Source of the DNA: Acidobacteriota bacterium
GTDB lineage: Bacteria > Acidobacteriota > Blastocatellia > UBA7656
Reading direction: 5' to 3'
Assembly: GCA_038040445.1 (NCBI GenBank)
Contig: JBBPIG010000009.1
Location: 1 to 64,000 of the forward strand
DNA length: 64,000 nucleotides
Under the pieces are notes generated by a model. That model was not told the origin of the DNA. It worked only from the letters and a program-made list of their open reading frames with translations, and made no database searches. Positions within the stretch are counted from its first letter, which is position 1, and each line of letters opens with the position of its first letter. Made by a program: the position numbers and the translations under genes. This document shows positions 8,459 through 17,560 of the stretch, in pieces.

Positions 8459-10915
8459 GTGAAGACGAGACGTTACAAGATCCAACGCGCAGTTTTAGTT
8501 CTTGCAGTCGCTTCTCTGGCCTCTGCTGTGTTTCCAAACACTCGGCCCGGAGTCGAGCCGGCAATTGATAAGGCTCGCGCCGCGTTGCGCGATGAGGGCC
8601 CTGTCCAATTCGCCACGTCCGCTTTGAATGAAGCCCGCGATTGCTTGCCGATGATCTTCGAGTCCAATCGCGGACAGGCCGAAGCCGATGTGAAGTTCGT
8701 CGGCCGCGGAGACGGCTTCGCTCTGCTTCTCAAACCGCGCGAAGCGGTGATGGCATTGCGCAAACTAAAGCCGAGCTTCGCAAGCCGGGTGAAGGCGGAT
8801 GGCCAGCCCTCAAACGGTGAACTCTCTTGGCAACGGCTGAGCATGAAGCTCGAGGGCGCTAATCCGGCGCCGCTGGTTTCCGGGATCGAACAGCAGCAGG
8901 CTCGAGCGAACTACTTCATCGGCAGTGATTCGACCAAATGGATTCGAGGAGTGGAAACCTATTCTCGTGTCTCGTATTCGGGAGTGTATCCCGGCGTCGA
9001 CTTGATGTTTTATGGCGATCAACGCCAGCTCGAATATGATTTCACATTGGCCCCGGGCGCCGACTGCCACGTAATAAAGCTCCGCTTCGAAGGCGCAAAT
9101 GATCTCGAATTGAATCCGGAAGGGGCGTTGATCCTGCACACGGCCGCCGGCGAAGTGAGACACGAGCGCCCGGTGGCGTACCAGGAGACCAACGGCGCGC
9201 GGCTTCAAATACAGGCCGACTTCAAGCGAATGGATGACGGCACGATCGGCTTCGAGGTTGGTGACTACGACCCAACGCTGCCGCTTGTCATTGACCCGGT
9301 GCTCGTCTACTCAACCTACGTGGGCGGCAGCGCAGCCGACGCTGGCAGAGGCATAGCAGTGGATTCCGCGGGTAATGCATATCTGGTCGGCGATTCATTT
9401 TCTTCTGATTTCTTATTCCGGGCTTCAACGACCAACTCCGATATCTTCATTGGGAAGCTGAGTTCGAACGGGTCGTTACTCACCTACACCTTTTTCGGCG
9501 GAATGAAGAACGACTTTGCGACAGGGCTGGCGCTTGACGGTTCGGGCAACGTCTATCTATGTGGGGAGACCGAGTCGGGGGACTTCCCGCAGCTAAACTC
9601 AATTGGTTTGGCTCTACGTGGCGTGTCCGACGCATTTGTGGTCAAGCTGACCCCCATGAATACGGCTCCGGATAATCTTCTATTCGAGTATTCGAGTCTG
9701 GTGGGGGGTAGCGGCGAAGAAGGAGGAGCAAGCATTGCCATCGATGGCGCGGGCAGCGCCTATCTCACCGGACGAACTTCGTCGCAGGATTTTCCCACCG
9801 TAGCCGCGATCCAGCCGTCCTACGGGGGCGGCGACTCGGACGCCTTTGTCTCAAAGCTGGCGCCCGATGGAAAGTCGCTCGTCTACTCGAGCTTCCTGGG
9901 CGGCGGTGGCACAGAGAATTCGATCCGCAGAACCGGAATAAGCGTTGACGCCTCCAGGAATGCTTACGTTGCCGGTGATACGCAATCGAGTGATTTCCCG
10001 ACCAGGAACGCCCTCCGTGCGGCCAAGACCGGCTCGGCGGCGTCGTTCGATGGTTTTGTCGCCAAGATCAACGCCAGCGGGTCCGACTTTGTTTACTCCA
10101 CATATCTGGGCGGAAGCGACGATGACTCTGCTCTGGCCATCGCCAGTGATCAAGCTGGCAGCGGCTACGTTACCGGGCGAACGAGATCGATCACTTTTTC
10201 GGGGTCCACATCCACTCGTCCTTCGTCCGCGACGACCGATGCTTTCGTAGCCAAGCTCAACGCATCCGGGTCGGCGCTCTCCTATCTCACCTTTATCGGA
10301 GGCAACAACGGTGACGAGACCGGAAACGCGATCGCGGTGGATACGGCAAACAATGCCGCGATAGCGGGCACCGCTGGCCTTGGATCCCCGACGGTCGATG
10401 CGATCCAGTCGTTCTTCAAGGGAGGTGCGAACGACGCTTTTATCGCGAAGCTGGGAACAACCGGCGCCGTTTCTTTCTCGACCTACCTTGGCGGCAGCGG
10501 CGATGATGTAGCGCTGGCCGTCGGCCTGGACCCGGCGGGCGGGATTTACGTCACGGGGTTTACAGATTCAACGGACTTTCTGACAGTTGCACCGCTGGTA
10601 CGCGACAACGCCGGAGGGCGGGACATTTTCATCGCAAAGATCGACCCTAACACGAATCCCAATCGCCCTGTCTTGCTTCAGGCCTTGATAAGCGGGAAGC
10701 ACTTGATCCTATTCGGACAGAACTTCGCCCCGGGCGCCGTGCTGCGAATCAATGACGAGCCGACCAAGACTAGAAACGATGATCCGGACCAATCACAAAT
10801 ACTGTTTGCCAAGAAAGCCGCCAAAAGGATCGGGGCTGGTCAGACTGTTCAGTTGCAGATCGAGAATCCGAACGGCAAGAGATCTAATTTTCTGTTCTTG
10901 ACGAAACCACTTTAG
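8459..10915 (+). CDS. Secreted SBBP-repeat beta-propeller protein
   Basis: An 818-residue exported protein starting at GTG, eight bases after AAGGAG; an ATG five bases upstream is followed by a stop in its own frame. The signal peptide is about residues 1-25 (VLVLAVASLASAVFP). Next comes a domain seen at the front of SBBP proteins, with MIFESNRGQAEADVKFVGRG near residue 60 and a beta-rich region up to about 280 (LVIDPVLVYSTYVGGS). At least seven SBBP repeats follow, each like YSTYLGGSDDDSALAIA...GYVTGRT...FVAKL. The last 80 residues (LLQALISGKHLILFGQNF) look like an IPT/TIG-type beta domain. Such proteins are common in Acidobacteriota and are probably cell-surface or extracellular; no enzyme activity is apparent. 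Confidence 0.88.
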   Translation: MKTRRYKIQRAVLVLAVASLASAVFPNTRPGVEPAIDKARAALRDEGPVQFATSALNEARDCLPMIFESNRGQAEADVKFVGRGDGFALLLKPREAVMALRKLKPSFASRVKADGQPSNGELSWQRLSMKLEGANPAPLVSGIEQQQARANYFIGSDSTKWIRGVETYSRVSYSGVYPGVDLMFYGDQRQLEYDFTLAPGADCHVIKLRFEGANDLELNPEGALILHTAAGEVRHERPVAYQETNGARLQIQADFKRMDDGTIGFEVGDYDPTLPLVIDPVLVYSTYVGGSAADAGRGIAVDSAGNAYLVGDSFSSDFLFRASTTNSDIFIGKLSSNGSLLTYTFFGGMKNDFATGLALDGSGNVYLCGETESGDFPQLNSIGLALRGVSDAFVVKLTPMNTAPDNLLFEYSSLVGGSGEEGGASIAIDGAGSAYLTGRTSSQDFPTVAAIQPSYGGGDSDAFVSKLAPDGKSLVYSSFLGGGGTENSIRRTGISVDASRNAYVAGDTQSSDFPTRNALRAAKTGSAASFDGFVAKINASGSDFVYSTYLGGSDDDSALAIASDQAGSGYVTGRTRSITFSGSTSTRPSSATTDAFVAKLNASGSALSYLTFIGGNNGDETGNAIAVDTANNAAIAGTAGLGSPTVDAIQSFFKGGANDAFIAKLGTTGAVSFSTYLGGSGDDVALAVGLDPAGGIYVTGFTDSTDFLTVAPLVRDNAGGRDIFIAKIDPNTNPNRPVLLQALISGKHLILFGQNFAPGAVLRINDEPTKTRNDDPDQSQILFAKKAAKRIGAGQTVQLQIENPNGKRSNFLFLTKPL

Positions 10916-11085
10916 TGAACTTCGCCGACGTACCTGGAAGCAACTACGTGTCTGATTCTCAACACGGCGAGGCGTTCACTTGTGCCACAAACGTAGGTCG
11001 CCCCCGGTCGGCGCGGGTCACATTGCGGCGGGCTCGCCCTTTCGAGGGACCCGTCGAGGGACTCGCGAGAGGTATCCCGTCCTGA

Positions 11086-12966
11086 TCATTTGGATGTGGT
11101 TGCCGCAGCCTGCCACTCTTTATAAAGCGCGTCAAGCAGTGACGCGATCTCTTCTTGCCGGCCCCCGATTTGAGTGTACTGCTCGGGGCGCCAATCCGAT
11201 GACGCGCTGGAGAGCGCCTCGGTAAGCTCGGTCAACTCATTCTCCAATATCCTTATCTCCTCTTCTATCTCTTCGACCGAACGGCGTCTGTGGTTAGGAG
11301 ACAATCTCCCGGAAGACCTGGCAGGTTTCCCGGGCTGACGCTTCCGTAGGGCAGGCTCCCTGGGCGCTGGCTGCCGGACGTGGTGGACCGCGTAGAAGTC
11401 GGAATAGGCGCCGGTGTGATAAGTTGCGATGCCTTCTTCGAAATGCAGTATCTCGGTTGCGAGCTTGTCGAGAAAATAACGGTCGTGCGAAACGGCTATG
11501 ATGGTGCCCGTATACTCAGCAAGCGCGCGTTCGAGCGCCTCGCGAGAAGGAATGTCGAGATGGTTCGTTGGCTCGTCCATCACCAGAACGTTTGCCCGGC
11601 TGTAGATTAGCTTCGCGAGCGCGAGCCTGCTCTGCTCGCCGCCCGATAACGCAACCACGGGTTTCCCTATGTCGTCGCCGGTGAAAAGAAACTTCGCCAG
11701 GTAGCCTCGCAGCTCACCGGGAGTCGCACGCGGAGCTACCGAGGCGATTTCTTCGATGACCGTCGATCCAAAGTCGAGAGACGAGAGCTCTTGATCGAAG
11801 TACTCGATGTTGACGTTGGCGCCCCACGTCAAGCCGCCGCTGATCGGCTTAAGCTCGCCAAGGATTGTCTTCAACAGGGTCGTCTTGCCGGAGCCGTTGG
11901 GGCCGATGATTCCAAGCCGCTCTCCTCGCCTGAGCAAGAACGAAACTCCGCTCGCAAGTATTTTCTCATAGCCGATTGAAAGATCCGCCACCGCGAGCAC
12001 GTTGTCACCTGCCCGGGCTACGCTCTGAAGCCGAAAGTCGCCGACTCGTTCGTCACGTACTGCCTGCACCCTCTCGATTCGTTCGAGCATCTTGCGGCGG
12101 GACTTGGCCTGCTTGGTTTTCTGACCAGCGATGTTCCGGCGTATGAAGTCTTCCGTGCGAGCGATCAGCTCTTGCTGCTCCTCGTACTCGCGCGTCTGGG
12201 TGAGACGCCTTTCCTCGCGTTGCCTGGTGTACGCGGTGTAGTTCCCCGGGTAGACCGTGGCGTCCCCGCCGTCAATCTCGATTATCTTGATGGCGGTGCG
12301 ATCGAGCAGGAACCTGTCGTGCGAGATGATCACGAACGAAGACTTGTACTCGGATAAGAAGTCTTCCAGCCATTCGACGGCATTGACGTCAAGGTGATTG
12401 GTCGGCTCGTCGAGAAGGAGAAGGTCAGGCTCGGAGAGCAGCAGCTTCGCGAGCGCGAGCCTGGCTCTCTGTCCGCCGCTTAGTTGTTCGGGCCGTTTGT
12501 CCGTTTGATCGTCCTTGAACCCGAGTCCGGCAAGTACGGCTTCGGCCTGCGCGTGATAGCTGAAGCCCCCTGCAATTTCGTATGCGTGCCGCAGATCGCT
12601 GTAAGTGTGCATTGCCTGGTCAAGAGTCTCGCCGGCCGCCTCGGACATCGCGCGTTCGAGACGCGTCATCTCCGCTTCCATCGCCTGCATCTCGATGAAT
12701 ACCGAAAGCGCTTCTTCACGCACGCTCCGCTCACCGCTAAAGATTGGTTGTTGTTCGAGAAGGCCGACTCGAAGTCCTCTAAGCAGGACGACCTCGCCGC
12801 GGTCGGTTTCTTCTTGACCGGTGACCAGACGAAAGATGGTTGTCTTGCCCGCGCCGTTACGGCCTACAAGCCCCGCGTGCTCGCGCGGGTTGATCTGGAA
12901 GGTCACGCCTCGCAGCACCTCGGCGGCGCCGTAGGACTTGAACACGCCGTCTAGCCTGAAAAGCAT
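11086..12966 (-). CDS. ABC-F family ATP-binding protein
   Basis: A 626-residue soluble protein with two ABC cassettes and no membrane domain, the ABC-F layout (translation factors and ribosome-protection proteins). Cassette 1 has Walker A GRNGAGKTT near residue 38, signature LSGGQRARLALAKLL and Walker B LLLLDEPTNHLD. The linker (ARTEDFIRRNIAGQKTKQAKSRRKML) is the P-site tRNA-interaction motif region. Cassette 2 has GPNGSGKTT, LSGGEQSRLALAKL and VLVMDEPTNHLD. The C-terminus is a charged helical hairpin like that of Uup. The exact subfamily (Uup, YheS or EttA type) cannot be fixed by eye, so no symbol is given. It follows the SurA-like gene on the same strand with a palindrome between them. Confidence 0.93.
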   Translation of the reverse strand: MLFRLDGVFKSYGAAEVLRGVTFQINPREHAGLVGRNGAGKTTIFRLVTGQEETDRGEVVLLRGLRVGLLEQQPIFSGERSVREEALSVFIEMQAMEAEMTRLERAMSEAAGETLDQAMHTYSDLRHAYEIAGGFSYHAQAEAVLAGLGFKDDQTDKRPEQLSGGQRARLALAKLLLSEPDLLLLDEPTNHLDVNAVEWLEDFLSEYKSSFVIISHDRFLLDRTAIKIIEIDGGDATVYPGNYTAYTRQREERRLTQTREYEEQQELIARTEDFIRRNIAGQKTKQAKSRRKMLERIERVQAVRDERVGDFRLQSVARAGDNVLAVADLSIGYEKILASGVSFLLRRGERLGIIGPNGSGKTTLLKTILGELKPISGGLTWGANVNIEYFDQELSSLDFGSTVIEEIASVAPRATPGELRGYLAKFLFTGDDIGKPVVALSGGEQSRLALAKLIYSRANVLVMDEPTNHLDIPSREALERALAEYTGTIIAVSHDRYFLDKLATEILHFEEGIATYHTGAYSDFYAVHHVRQPAPREPALRKRQPGKPARSSGRLSPNHRRRSVEEIEEEIRILENELTELTEALSSASSDWRPEQYTQIGGRQEEIASLLDALYKEWQAAATTSK

Positions 12967-12990
12967 TGTTAGGAAGAAGCAGGGTCAAAA

Positions 12991-13076
12991 TTTTCCATTT
13001 TCCATTTAGGATTTGTCATTTGTTATTGAATGGCTGGATGACAAATAGAAAATGGAAAATGGAAAATGGAAAATGG
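12991..13076. repeat. Intergenic palindrome built from AAAATGG words
   Basis: The left arm reads TTTTCCATTTTCCATTTAGG then ATTTGTCAT. The right arm has ATGACAAAT followed by four or so tandem AAAATGG units. The arms pair with each other around an ~18-base loop. It fills the gap between two same-strand genes. Confidence 0.75.
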
Positions 13077-13081
13077 CGTCG

Positions 13082-14269
13082 TTATCGCTTATTGCCGTTC
13101 GACGTTGCGGCTTTGTTCGAATTTGACGGAGCCGGACGATTGGAACTCGGCGCTGGCTGAGCGGCGCGATTCTCATTCTCAATTCGCGGCTGTGCCTGCT
13201 GCTGCTGAGCCGCCTGCTGCAACAACTGCGACGGGCGCATCTCGACGATCGTCTGTGGATTCTGGACGATGCGTTCAGCAAGGTAGTTCTTGGTCGTGGT
13301 CTCGGAAAGTGTCACCAACACGAGCGCGTTCAACAGCACTTGCTGACGCTGCTGGGTGATCGTGTTTATTATGTCTGCGCGAACACGGTCGAGGGTCAGG
13401 TTCTCTGGCTGTTCCTGTTTTCGGTTGAGTTTGAAAATGTACCACGCGCCAGACAAGTTGTCTTTGACGGGCTCTGTGTACTGGCCTACGTTTAGCGCCA
13501 TTAGTTTTGCGGGCATATCCGGGCGGCTGGGGAACGTCTGTCTAAGCTGAGCCTCGGTGGCGAACCCCAGGCTACCGCCTCGAAGCGCCGAAGCCTGGTC
13601 CTCGGATTTCTGTGCCGCGACCGTCGCAAAGTCCGAATTACCGCGGAGCTGTTCATAGATGGCTTTTATCTTCTGCTCGGCGCCTGCCTCGCCCCCGTTG
13701 TTGGCGGGGCTCACGACGATCATCGATATGTCAGTGCCTCGTTGGGCTACGAACTCAGCTTTGCGATCAGCGAAGTACTTTTCGATTTCGGAGTCGGTCG
13801 GTGCGCTGACCCGAGTGCGCTCGCGCTCTCTGAGCGCATTGATTGCAAGCTCGCGGCGAATCTTGTCGCGGATCTCTTGCTCGGTAAACCCGGCTTGCTT
13901 GATCTGGGCCTGGTATTGCTCTTCAGTCATCTGGGCTTCTTGCTTGCGCTTCTGAACTTCCTGATTGACCTTTGTGTCGTCCGGGCCAAGATTTTCCTTC
14001 TCAGCCTTTTGGAAAAGAGCTTCCTCCTGAATCAGGTTATCAAGCACGCTCAGCCGCGCCGCGACCAGCTCCGCGGGTGTCAACGGCGCCCCGGCGCCGT
14101 TCGCATCGAGTTGCTGTTTGATGGTGCTGTCGACCTGCTTCAATGTGATCTCACGCGAGCCAACTTTCGCCGCTACTTCAAGCGTTGACGGGTCCGCCGC
14201 GCTCTTGCACGCGGCGATCAGCAGTGAGCAGAAAAGAACTAAAGTGATTGGTTTGAGGGAACGAAACAC
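13082..14269 (-). CDS. SurA-like peptidyl-prolyl isomerase lipoprotein
   Basis: A 395-residue periplasmic chaperone/isomerase. I chose the GTG at 14269 because AAGGAG lies seven bases before it and it places the lipobox correctly (MFRSLKPITLVLFC, then LLIAAC); a longer frame upstream lacks a ribosome site. After the lipid-anchored Cys comes a helical SurA N-terminal domain (VGSREITLKQVDSTIKQQLD; LDNLIQEEALFQKAEKENL). A parvulin-type PpiC domain covers about residues 175-285 (SMIVVSPA, LRGGSLGF, PVKDNLSGAWYIFKL). The tail is low-complexity, rich in Q, A, N and P. The role, inferred from family, is folding of outer-membrane proteins. Confidence 0.9.
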   Translation of the reverse strand: MFRSLKPITLVLFCSLLIAACKSAADPSTLEVAAKVGSREITLKQVDSTIKQQLDANGAGAPLTPAELVAARLSVLDNLIQEEALFQKAEKENLGPDDTKVNQEVQKRKQEAQMTEEQYQAQIKQAGFTEQEIRDKIRRELAINALRERERTRVSAPTDSEIEKYFADRKAEFVAQRGTDISMIVVSPANNGGEAGAEQKIKAIYEQLRGNSDFATVAAQKSEDQASALRGGSLGFATEAQLRQTFPSRPDMPAKLMALNVGQYTEPVKDNLSGAWYIFKLNRKQEQPENLTLDRVRADIINTITQQRQQVLLNALVLVTLSETTTKNYLAERIVQNPQTIVEMRPSQLLQQAAQQQQAQPRIENENRAAQPAPSSNRPAPSNSNKAATSNGNKR

Positions 14270-14346
14270 GGTGATGCTCCTTAGTAAAGAGTCCGACAAA
14301 AATTCGGTTTGTCGTTGATTGTCTAATGCGCTCCATTGCGAACCAG

Positions 14347-14408
14347 CGACAAACTGAGGTTTGTCGGACGAAATGGTTTGACGGACAGCGATCTGCCCGT
14401 GCTAGACT
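14347..14408 (+). promoter_or_regulatory. Palindrome and likely promoter of rpmB
   Basis: CGACAAAC, TGAG, GTTTGTCG (14347-14366) is a perfect 8 bp palindrome, and GTTTGTCG also occurs just upstream near 14306. TTGACG (14378-14383) and TAGACT (14403-14408) with a 19-base gap make a plausible promoter; the ATG of rpmB is 45 bases on. The palindrome would overlap the upstream side of that promoter and could be an operator, but no regulator is known. Confidence 0.45.
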
Positions 14409-14453
14409 GTCGCTTTGCTTTCATAGTGAAATTCTCATCGGAGGTACGTAACA

Positions 14454-14645
14454 ATGTCAAAACGATGCGAGGTCTGCGGCAAGGGGCCTCAGTTTGGCCA
14501 CCGCGTGAGCCACGCCAACAACCGCACCAACCGACGCTTCAATCCAAACCTGCAGGCGGTCCGCGCTCTCATCAGCGGCCGCGCACAGCGCCTTCGGGTG
14601 TGCACGCGCTGCCTGAAAGCGGGAAAGGTCGTCAAAGCCGCCTAA
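14454..14645 (+). CDS. rpmB: 50S ribosomal protein bL28
   Basis: A 63-residue basic protein that begins [20 protein letters not shown] and ends with [17 protein letters not shown]. Two CxxC pairs (CEVC and CTRC) mark the zinc-binding form of bL28. The order and length match the family closely. GGAGG lies about ten bases before the ATG. It stands alone here between divergent and convergent minus-strand genes. Confidence 0.97.
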   Translation: MSKRCEVCGKGPQFGHRVSHANNRTNRRFNPNLQAVRALISGRAQRLRVCTRCLKAGKVVKAA

Positions 14646-14646
14646 C

Positions 14647-14720
14647 CCATTTTGGATTTTGGATTTGCGATTTTGGATTACGATGTCTTCTGTAAATCCA
14701 AAATCCAAAATCCAAAATCT
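14647..14720. terminator. ATTTTGGATTT palindrome between convergent genes
   Basis: The left arm has TTTTGGATTTTGGATTTGCG. The right arm has TAAATCCAAAATCCAAAATC. The arms pair around a short loop and lie between the stop codons of rpmB and ridA, so a bidirectional terminator role is likely. The word-repeat structure matches the other palindromes in the window. Confidence 0.6.
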
Positions 14721-14733
14721 CTTCCGGCCCCTT

Positions 14734-15114
14734 CTACCCAGCCAAAGCGATTACATCGATCTCGACGCGCACATCGCGCGGCAACCGCGATACCTGGACT
14801 GTTGATCTGGCCGGAGGCGCCTCTCCGAAGAATCGTCCGTAGGTCTCGTTCATATCGGCGAAGTCTCCGAGATCAGCCAAAAACACGGTTGTCTTGACCA
14901 CGCGGTCCAACGAGCTGCCGGCGGCCTGAAGAACGGCGCTCAAGTTGTTCATCACTCTTTCGGTCTGTTCGCGTATTCCGCCTTCAACGATCTGCATGGT
15001 TGCCGGATCGAGCGGAATCTGACCCGAAGCAAAAATGAGCCCGCTCGCCCGGATCGCCTGCGAATATGGTCCGATGGCTTTAGGCGCGCTGTCAGTCTGA
15101 ACGCGTTCTTTCAT
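14734..15114 (-). CDS. RidA family deaminase
   Basis: A protein of about 126 residues in the YjgF/YER057c/UK114 family, which hydrolyses reactive enamine/imine intermediates from PLP enzymes. Hallmarks are APKAIGPYSQAI, FASGQIPLDP, EQTERVMNNLSAVL and a C-terminal PPARSTVQVSRLPRDVRVEIDVIA, whose Arg is the usual substrate-binding residue. I prefer the ATG at 15114 (MKERVQTDSAP); an in-frame GTG five codons upstream is possible. It follows rel on the same strand, with a palindrome between them. Confidence 0.93.
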   Translation of the reverse strand: MKERVQTDSAPKAIGPYSQAIRASGLIFASGQIPLDPATMQIVEGGIREQTERVMNNLSAVLQAAGSSLDRVVKTTVFLADLGDFADMNETYGRFFGEAPPARSTVQVSRLPRDVRVEIDVIALAG

Positions 15115-15200
15115 GCTGACCTGACTCACAGTCGGGAATCAAGCACTGGGCTGAAACTCCGAATTATCCCAGATGGGCGTGTGGTTGTCCACCGGAGGGA

Positions 15201-15287
15201 ATTGCGGAATGCCGATTTCGCAGTGCGGATGTGAAGTGCAGGAGGCTTTGAAGCTTGCGCGTGCTTCAAATCCGCATTCCGCAATCA
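15201..15287. repeat. Palindrome ending at the rel stop codon
   Basis: ATTGCGGAATGC plus GCGGAT on the left pair with ATCCGCATTCCGCAAT-type sequence on the right (AATCCGCATTCCGCAATCAC). The right arm begins at the TGA of rel, so rel translation ends right at the palindrome. It may act as a terminator or RNA-stability element. Confidence 0.6.
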
Positions 15288-17468
15288 CACCTGCACGGGC
15301 TCGCCGCTGATGCGCTCGACATCCATAACGCCGCGAACCGACTTGAGCGCGCCGGTTATTTTTTCAAGATGCTTTAGGTCGAAAATCTCGGCAGTCAGCA
15401 CGAGTTGGCCGCGGCCCTCCTCGTCCAACGACGCGTGTATGTCGCGAATGTTAGTGCCGACCCCTGCAATCGCCTGCGTCACGTCGGCCACCATTCCAGG
15501 CCGGTCCTCGGTTACAAGCTTCATCGTCACCGGGTAAGCTGACTCGTGCTTTGCGTCTGACTTCATCCATTCAACTTCGATCAGCCGCTCAGGGTTAACC
15601 AACAAGCCCGGCATGTTCGGGCAGCGGTTCGAGTGAACGGCGACGCCCTTGCCGCGAGTGATGTAGCCGAGGATCTCCTCGCCGCGAATCGGGTTGCAAC
15701 AGCGTGCCCGGTACACCATTACGTCGTCGATGCCTTTGACTACGATTCGGTCCTGCAACCCAAGGGCGCGCTTGACGACCTGCTTAAGAGTGGGCCGCTT
15801 CTCTTGCTCGATCTCGGCGGCGCGGTCCGGCGGCAAGAGCTTAGCGATCACGTTGCGGGGAAGCACCTTGCCGTACCCGATCGCCGCCAGCAGGTCATCT
15901 GCGCGGGCCGTTCCGTAGTCGGCGGCCACGCGGTCGAGGTCGCCGTTGGAAAGCATCTTCCTGGTGTTTAACCGAAATCTGTCTGCTTCCTTTTCGAACA
16001 GCTTCTTGCCAAGCTCGATTGCGGTCGTACGCTCGCTTTCGGCCAGGTAATGACGAATCTTGGATCGCGCCCGCGAGGTCTTGGCGAAGTTCATCCAGTC
16101 GCGAGACGGGTGCGCGGCGGGTGAGGTCATTATCTCCACAACGTCGCCGTTGCGAAGCTGATACTTCAGCGGCACTATCCGTCCATTGACCTTCGCCCCG
16201 ATGCAGGCGAGACCCACCTGTGTGTGGATAAGGAAGGCAAAGTCCACCGGTGTTGCTCCCCGGGGCAATTCGATCACCTTGCCCTTGGGGGTGAAGCAAT
16301 AGACTTCCTTCGGATAAAGATCGAGTTTGAGTGAATCGAGGAATTCGCGCGAATCTTTTACTTCCTGTTGCCACTCGACCAATCGCTTGAGCCACACGAA
16401 GGCTTCGTCTTCATCAGTGTGAGTGCCGCGGCGTCCCTCTTTGTACTTCCAGTGGGCTGCGATGCCCTCTTCGGCGATCGACTGCATCTCGCGCGTGCGG
16501 ATTTGCACTTCAAAGGACTGGCCGCCGTCGCCCACGACCGATGTATGCAAAGATTGATAGAAGTTCTCTCGCGGTATGGCTATCCAATCCTTGAAGCGCC
16601 CTGGAATCGGCTTCCATGCTGTGTGGATCACGCCCAACGCACCATAGCAATCCTTCACCGATTCGGTGATGATGCGAATGGCAACGAGATCGTAAACCTG
16701 ATCGATGTTGATGTGCTGGCGCCGGAGCTTCTGATAAATCGAAAACAACCGCTTGATTCGACCTTCGATGTAAACGACTTCGATAATAGAGGTCGCCATC
16801 ATATCGAGTATCCGCTGCTTCACCTCTTCGAGGAACGCTTCCAGCCGGGATCGCCGGCTGTCGACCAGCTCCTTAAGCTTCTGGTACTCCTCGGGCTCGA
16901 GATGCTTGAACGCCAGGTCCTCGAGTTCACCTCGCACGCGCGCCATACCAAGCCTGTGTGCGATCGGAGCGTAGACATCGAGCGTCTCCTGGGCGATTCG
17001 CCGGCGCTTCTCGCCGGGAAGGTATTCGAGCGTGCGCATGTTGTGAAGCCGGTCGGCGAGTTTGACCAGAACCACTCGCACGTCGTCAACCATCGCCAAT
17101 AGCATCTTGCGCATATTGAGCGCCTGACGCTCTTCTGAAGAGGCGTGGTCGAGCTTTGATATCTTGGTGAGTCCGTCCACCAGATGTGCTATTTCCGGGC
17201 CGAAGTACTCTTCGATCTCTTCGGCTGACGTTTCGGTATCTTCGACGATGTCGTGCAGCAATCCCGTCGCTACGCAGATCGGATCGAGGTTAAGGTCGGC
17301 CAGAATGTTCGCGACTTCTAGCGGGTGCACAAGGTACGGTTCGCCGGACTGTCGAGTCTGCCCGCGATGCTGGCGCGCGGAGAACAGATACGCGCGGCGC
17401 AGCAGCTCCTCATCGACATTGGGATGGTTCTTCCGAAGCTTTTCTATTATCGTCTCGAACCTGATCAT
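15285..17468 (-). CDS. rel: Bifunctional (p)ppGpp synthetase/hydrolase (RelA/SpoT homologue)
   Basis: A 727-residue stringent-response enzyme that makes and degrades (p)ppGpp. The N-terminal HD hydrolase has HPLEVANILADLNLDP and intact HDIVEDT. The synthetase region has YQKLRR, GRFKDWIA and NFYQSLHT. RFKD is the form seen in bifunctional Rel/SpoT enzymes. Next come TGS (YCFTPKGKVIELPRGATPVD), a conserved Cys-rich zone (RCCNPI) and a C-terminal ACT domain (TEDRPGMVADVTQAIAGVG). I chose the ATG giving MIRFETIIEKL; an in-frame extension upstream would run through a terminator-like hairpin. It lies downstream of the TPR/exbD/exbB/tonB genes but appears to have its own promoter. Confidence 0.96.
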   Translation of the reverse strand: MIRFETIIEKLRKNHPNVDEELLRRAYLFSARQHRGQTRQSGEPYLVHPLEVANILADLNLDPICVATGLLHDIVEDTETSAEEIEEYFGPEIAHLVDGLTKISKLDHASSEERQALNMRKMLLAMVDDVRVVLVKLADRLHNMRTLEYLPGEKRRRIAQETLDVYAPIAHRLGMARVRGELEDLAFKHLEPEEYQKLKELVDSRRSRLEAFLEEVKQRILDMMATSIIEVVYIEGRIKRLFSIYQKLRRQHINIDQVYDLVAIRIITESVKDCYGALGVIHTAWKPIPGRFKDWIAIPRENFYQSLHTSVVGDGGQSFEVQIRTREMQSIAEEGIAAHWKYKEGRRGTHTDEDEAFVWLKRLVEWQQEVKDSREFLDSLKLDLYPKEVYCFTPKGKVIELPRGATPVDFAFLIHTQVGLACIGAKVNGRIVPLKYQLRNGDVVEIMTSPAAHPSRDWMNFAKTSRARSKIRHYLAESERTTAIELGKKLFEKEADRFRLNTRKMLSNGDLDRVAADYGTARADDLLAAIGYGKVLPRNVIAKLLPPDRAAEIEQEKRPTLKQVVKRALGLQDRIVVKGIDDVMVYRARCCNPIRGEEILGYITRGKGVAVHSNRCPNMPGLLVNPERLIEVEWMKSDAKHESAYPVTMKLVTEDRPGMVADVTQAIAGVGTNIRDIHASLDEEGRGQLVLTAEIFDLKHLEKITGALKSVRGVMDVERISGEPVQV

Positions 17469-17498
17469 GGCTGTTAAGAGGCCGGGATGTGCCCAAAC

Positions 17499-17545
17499 TA
17501 AAAAAGGTGACCACCCGTTGAAGGGCGTCACCTGAATTCTAGCAC
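17499..17545 (-). promoter_or_regulatory. Promoter-like box and hairpin with T-run in front of rel
   Basis: On the minus strand GTGCTAGAAT (about 17545-17536) resembles the extended -10 boxes near dnaE and rpmB. It is followed directly by AGGTGAC (17533-17527), a 15-base loop and GTCACCT, then TTTTT. The hairpin looks like an intrinsic terminator. It could end the tonB-exb-TPR transcript, or, if the box is a real promoter, act as an attenuator in the rel leader. Confidence 0.5.
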
Positions 17546-17560
17546 AGGAGGGAAGCTACT

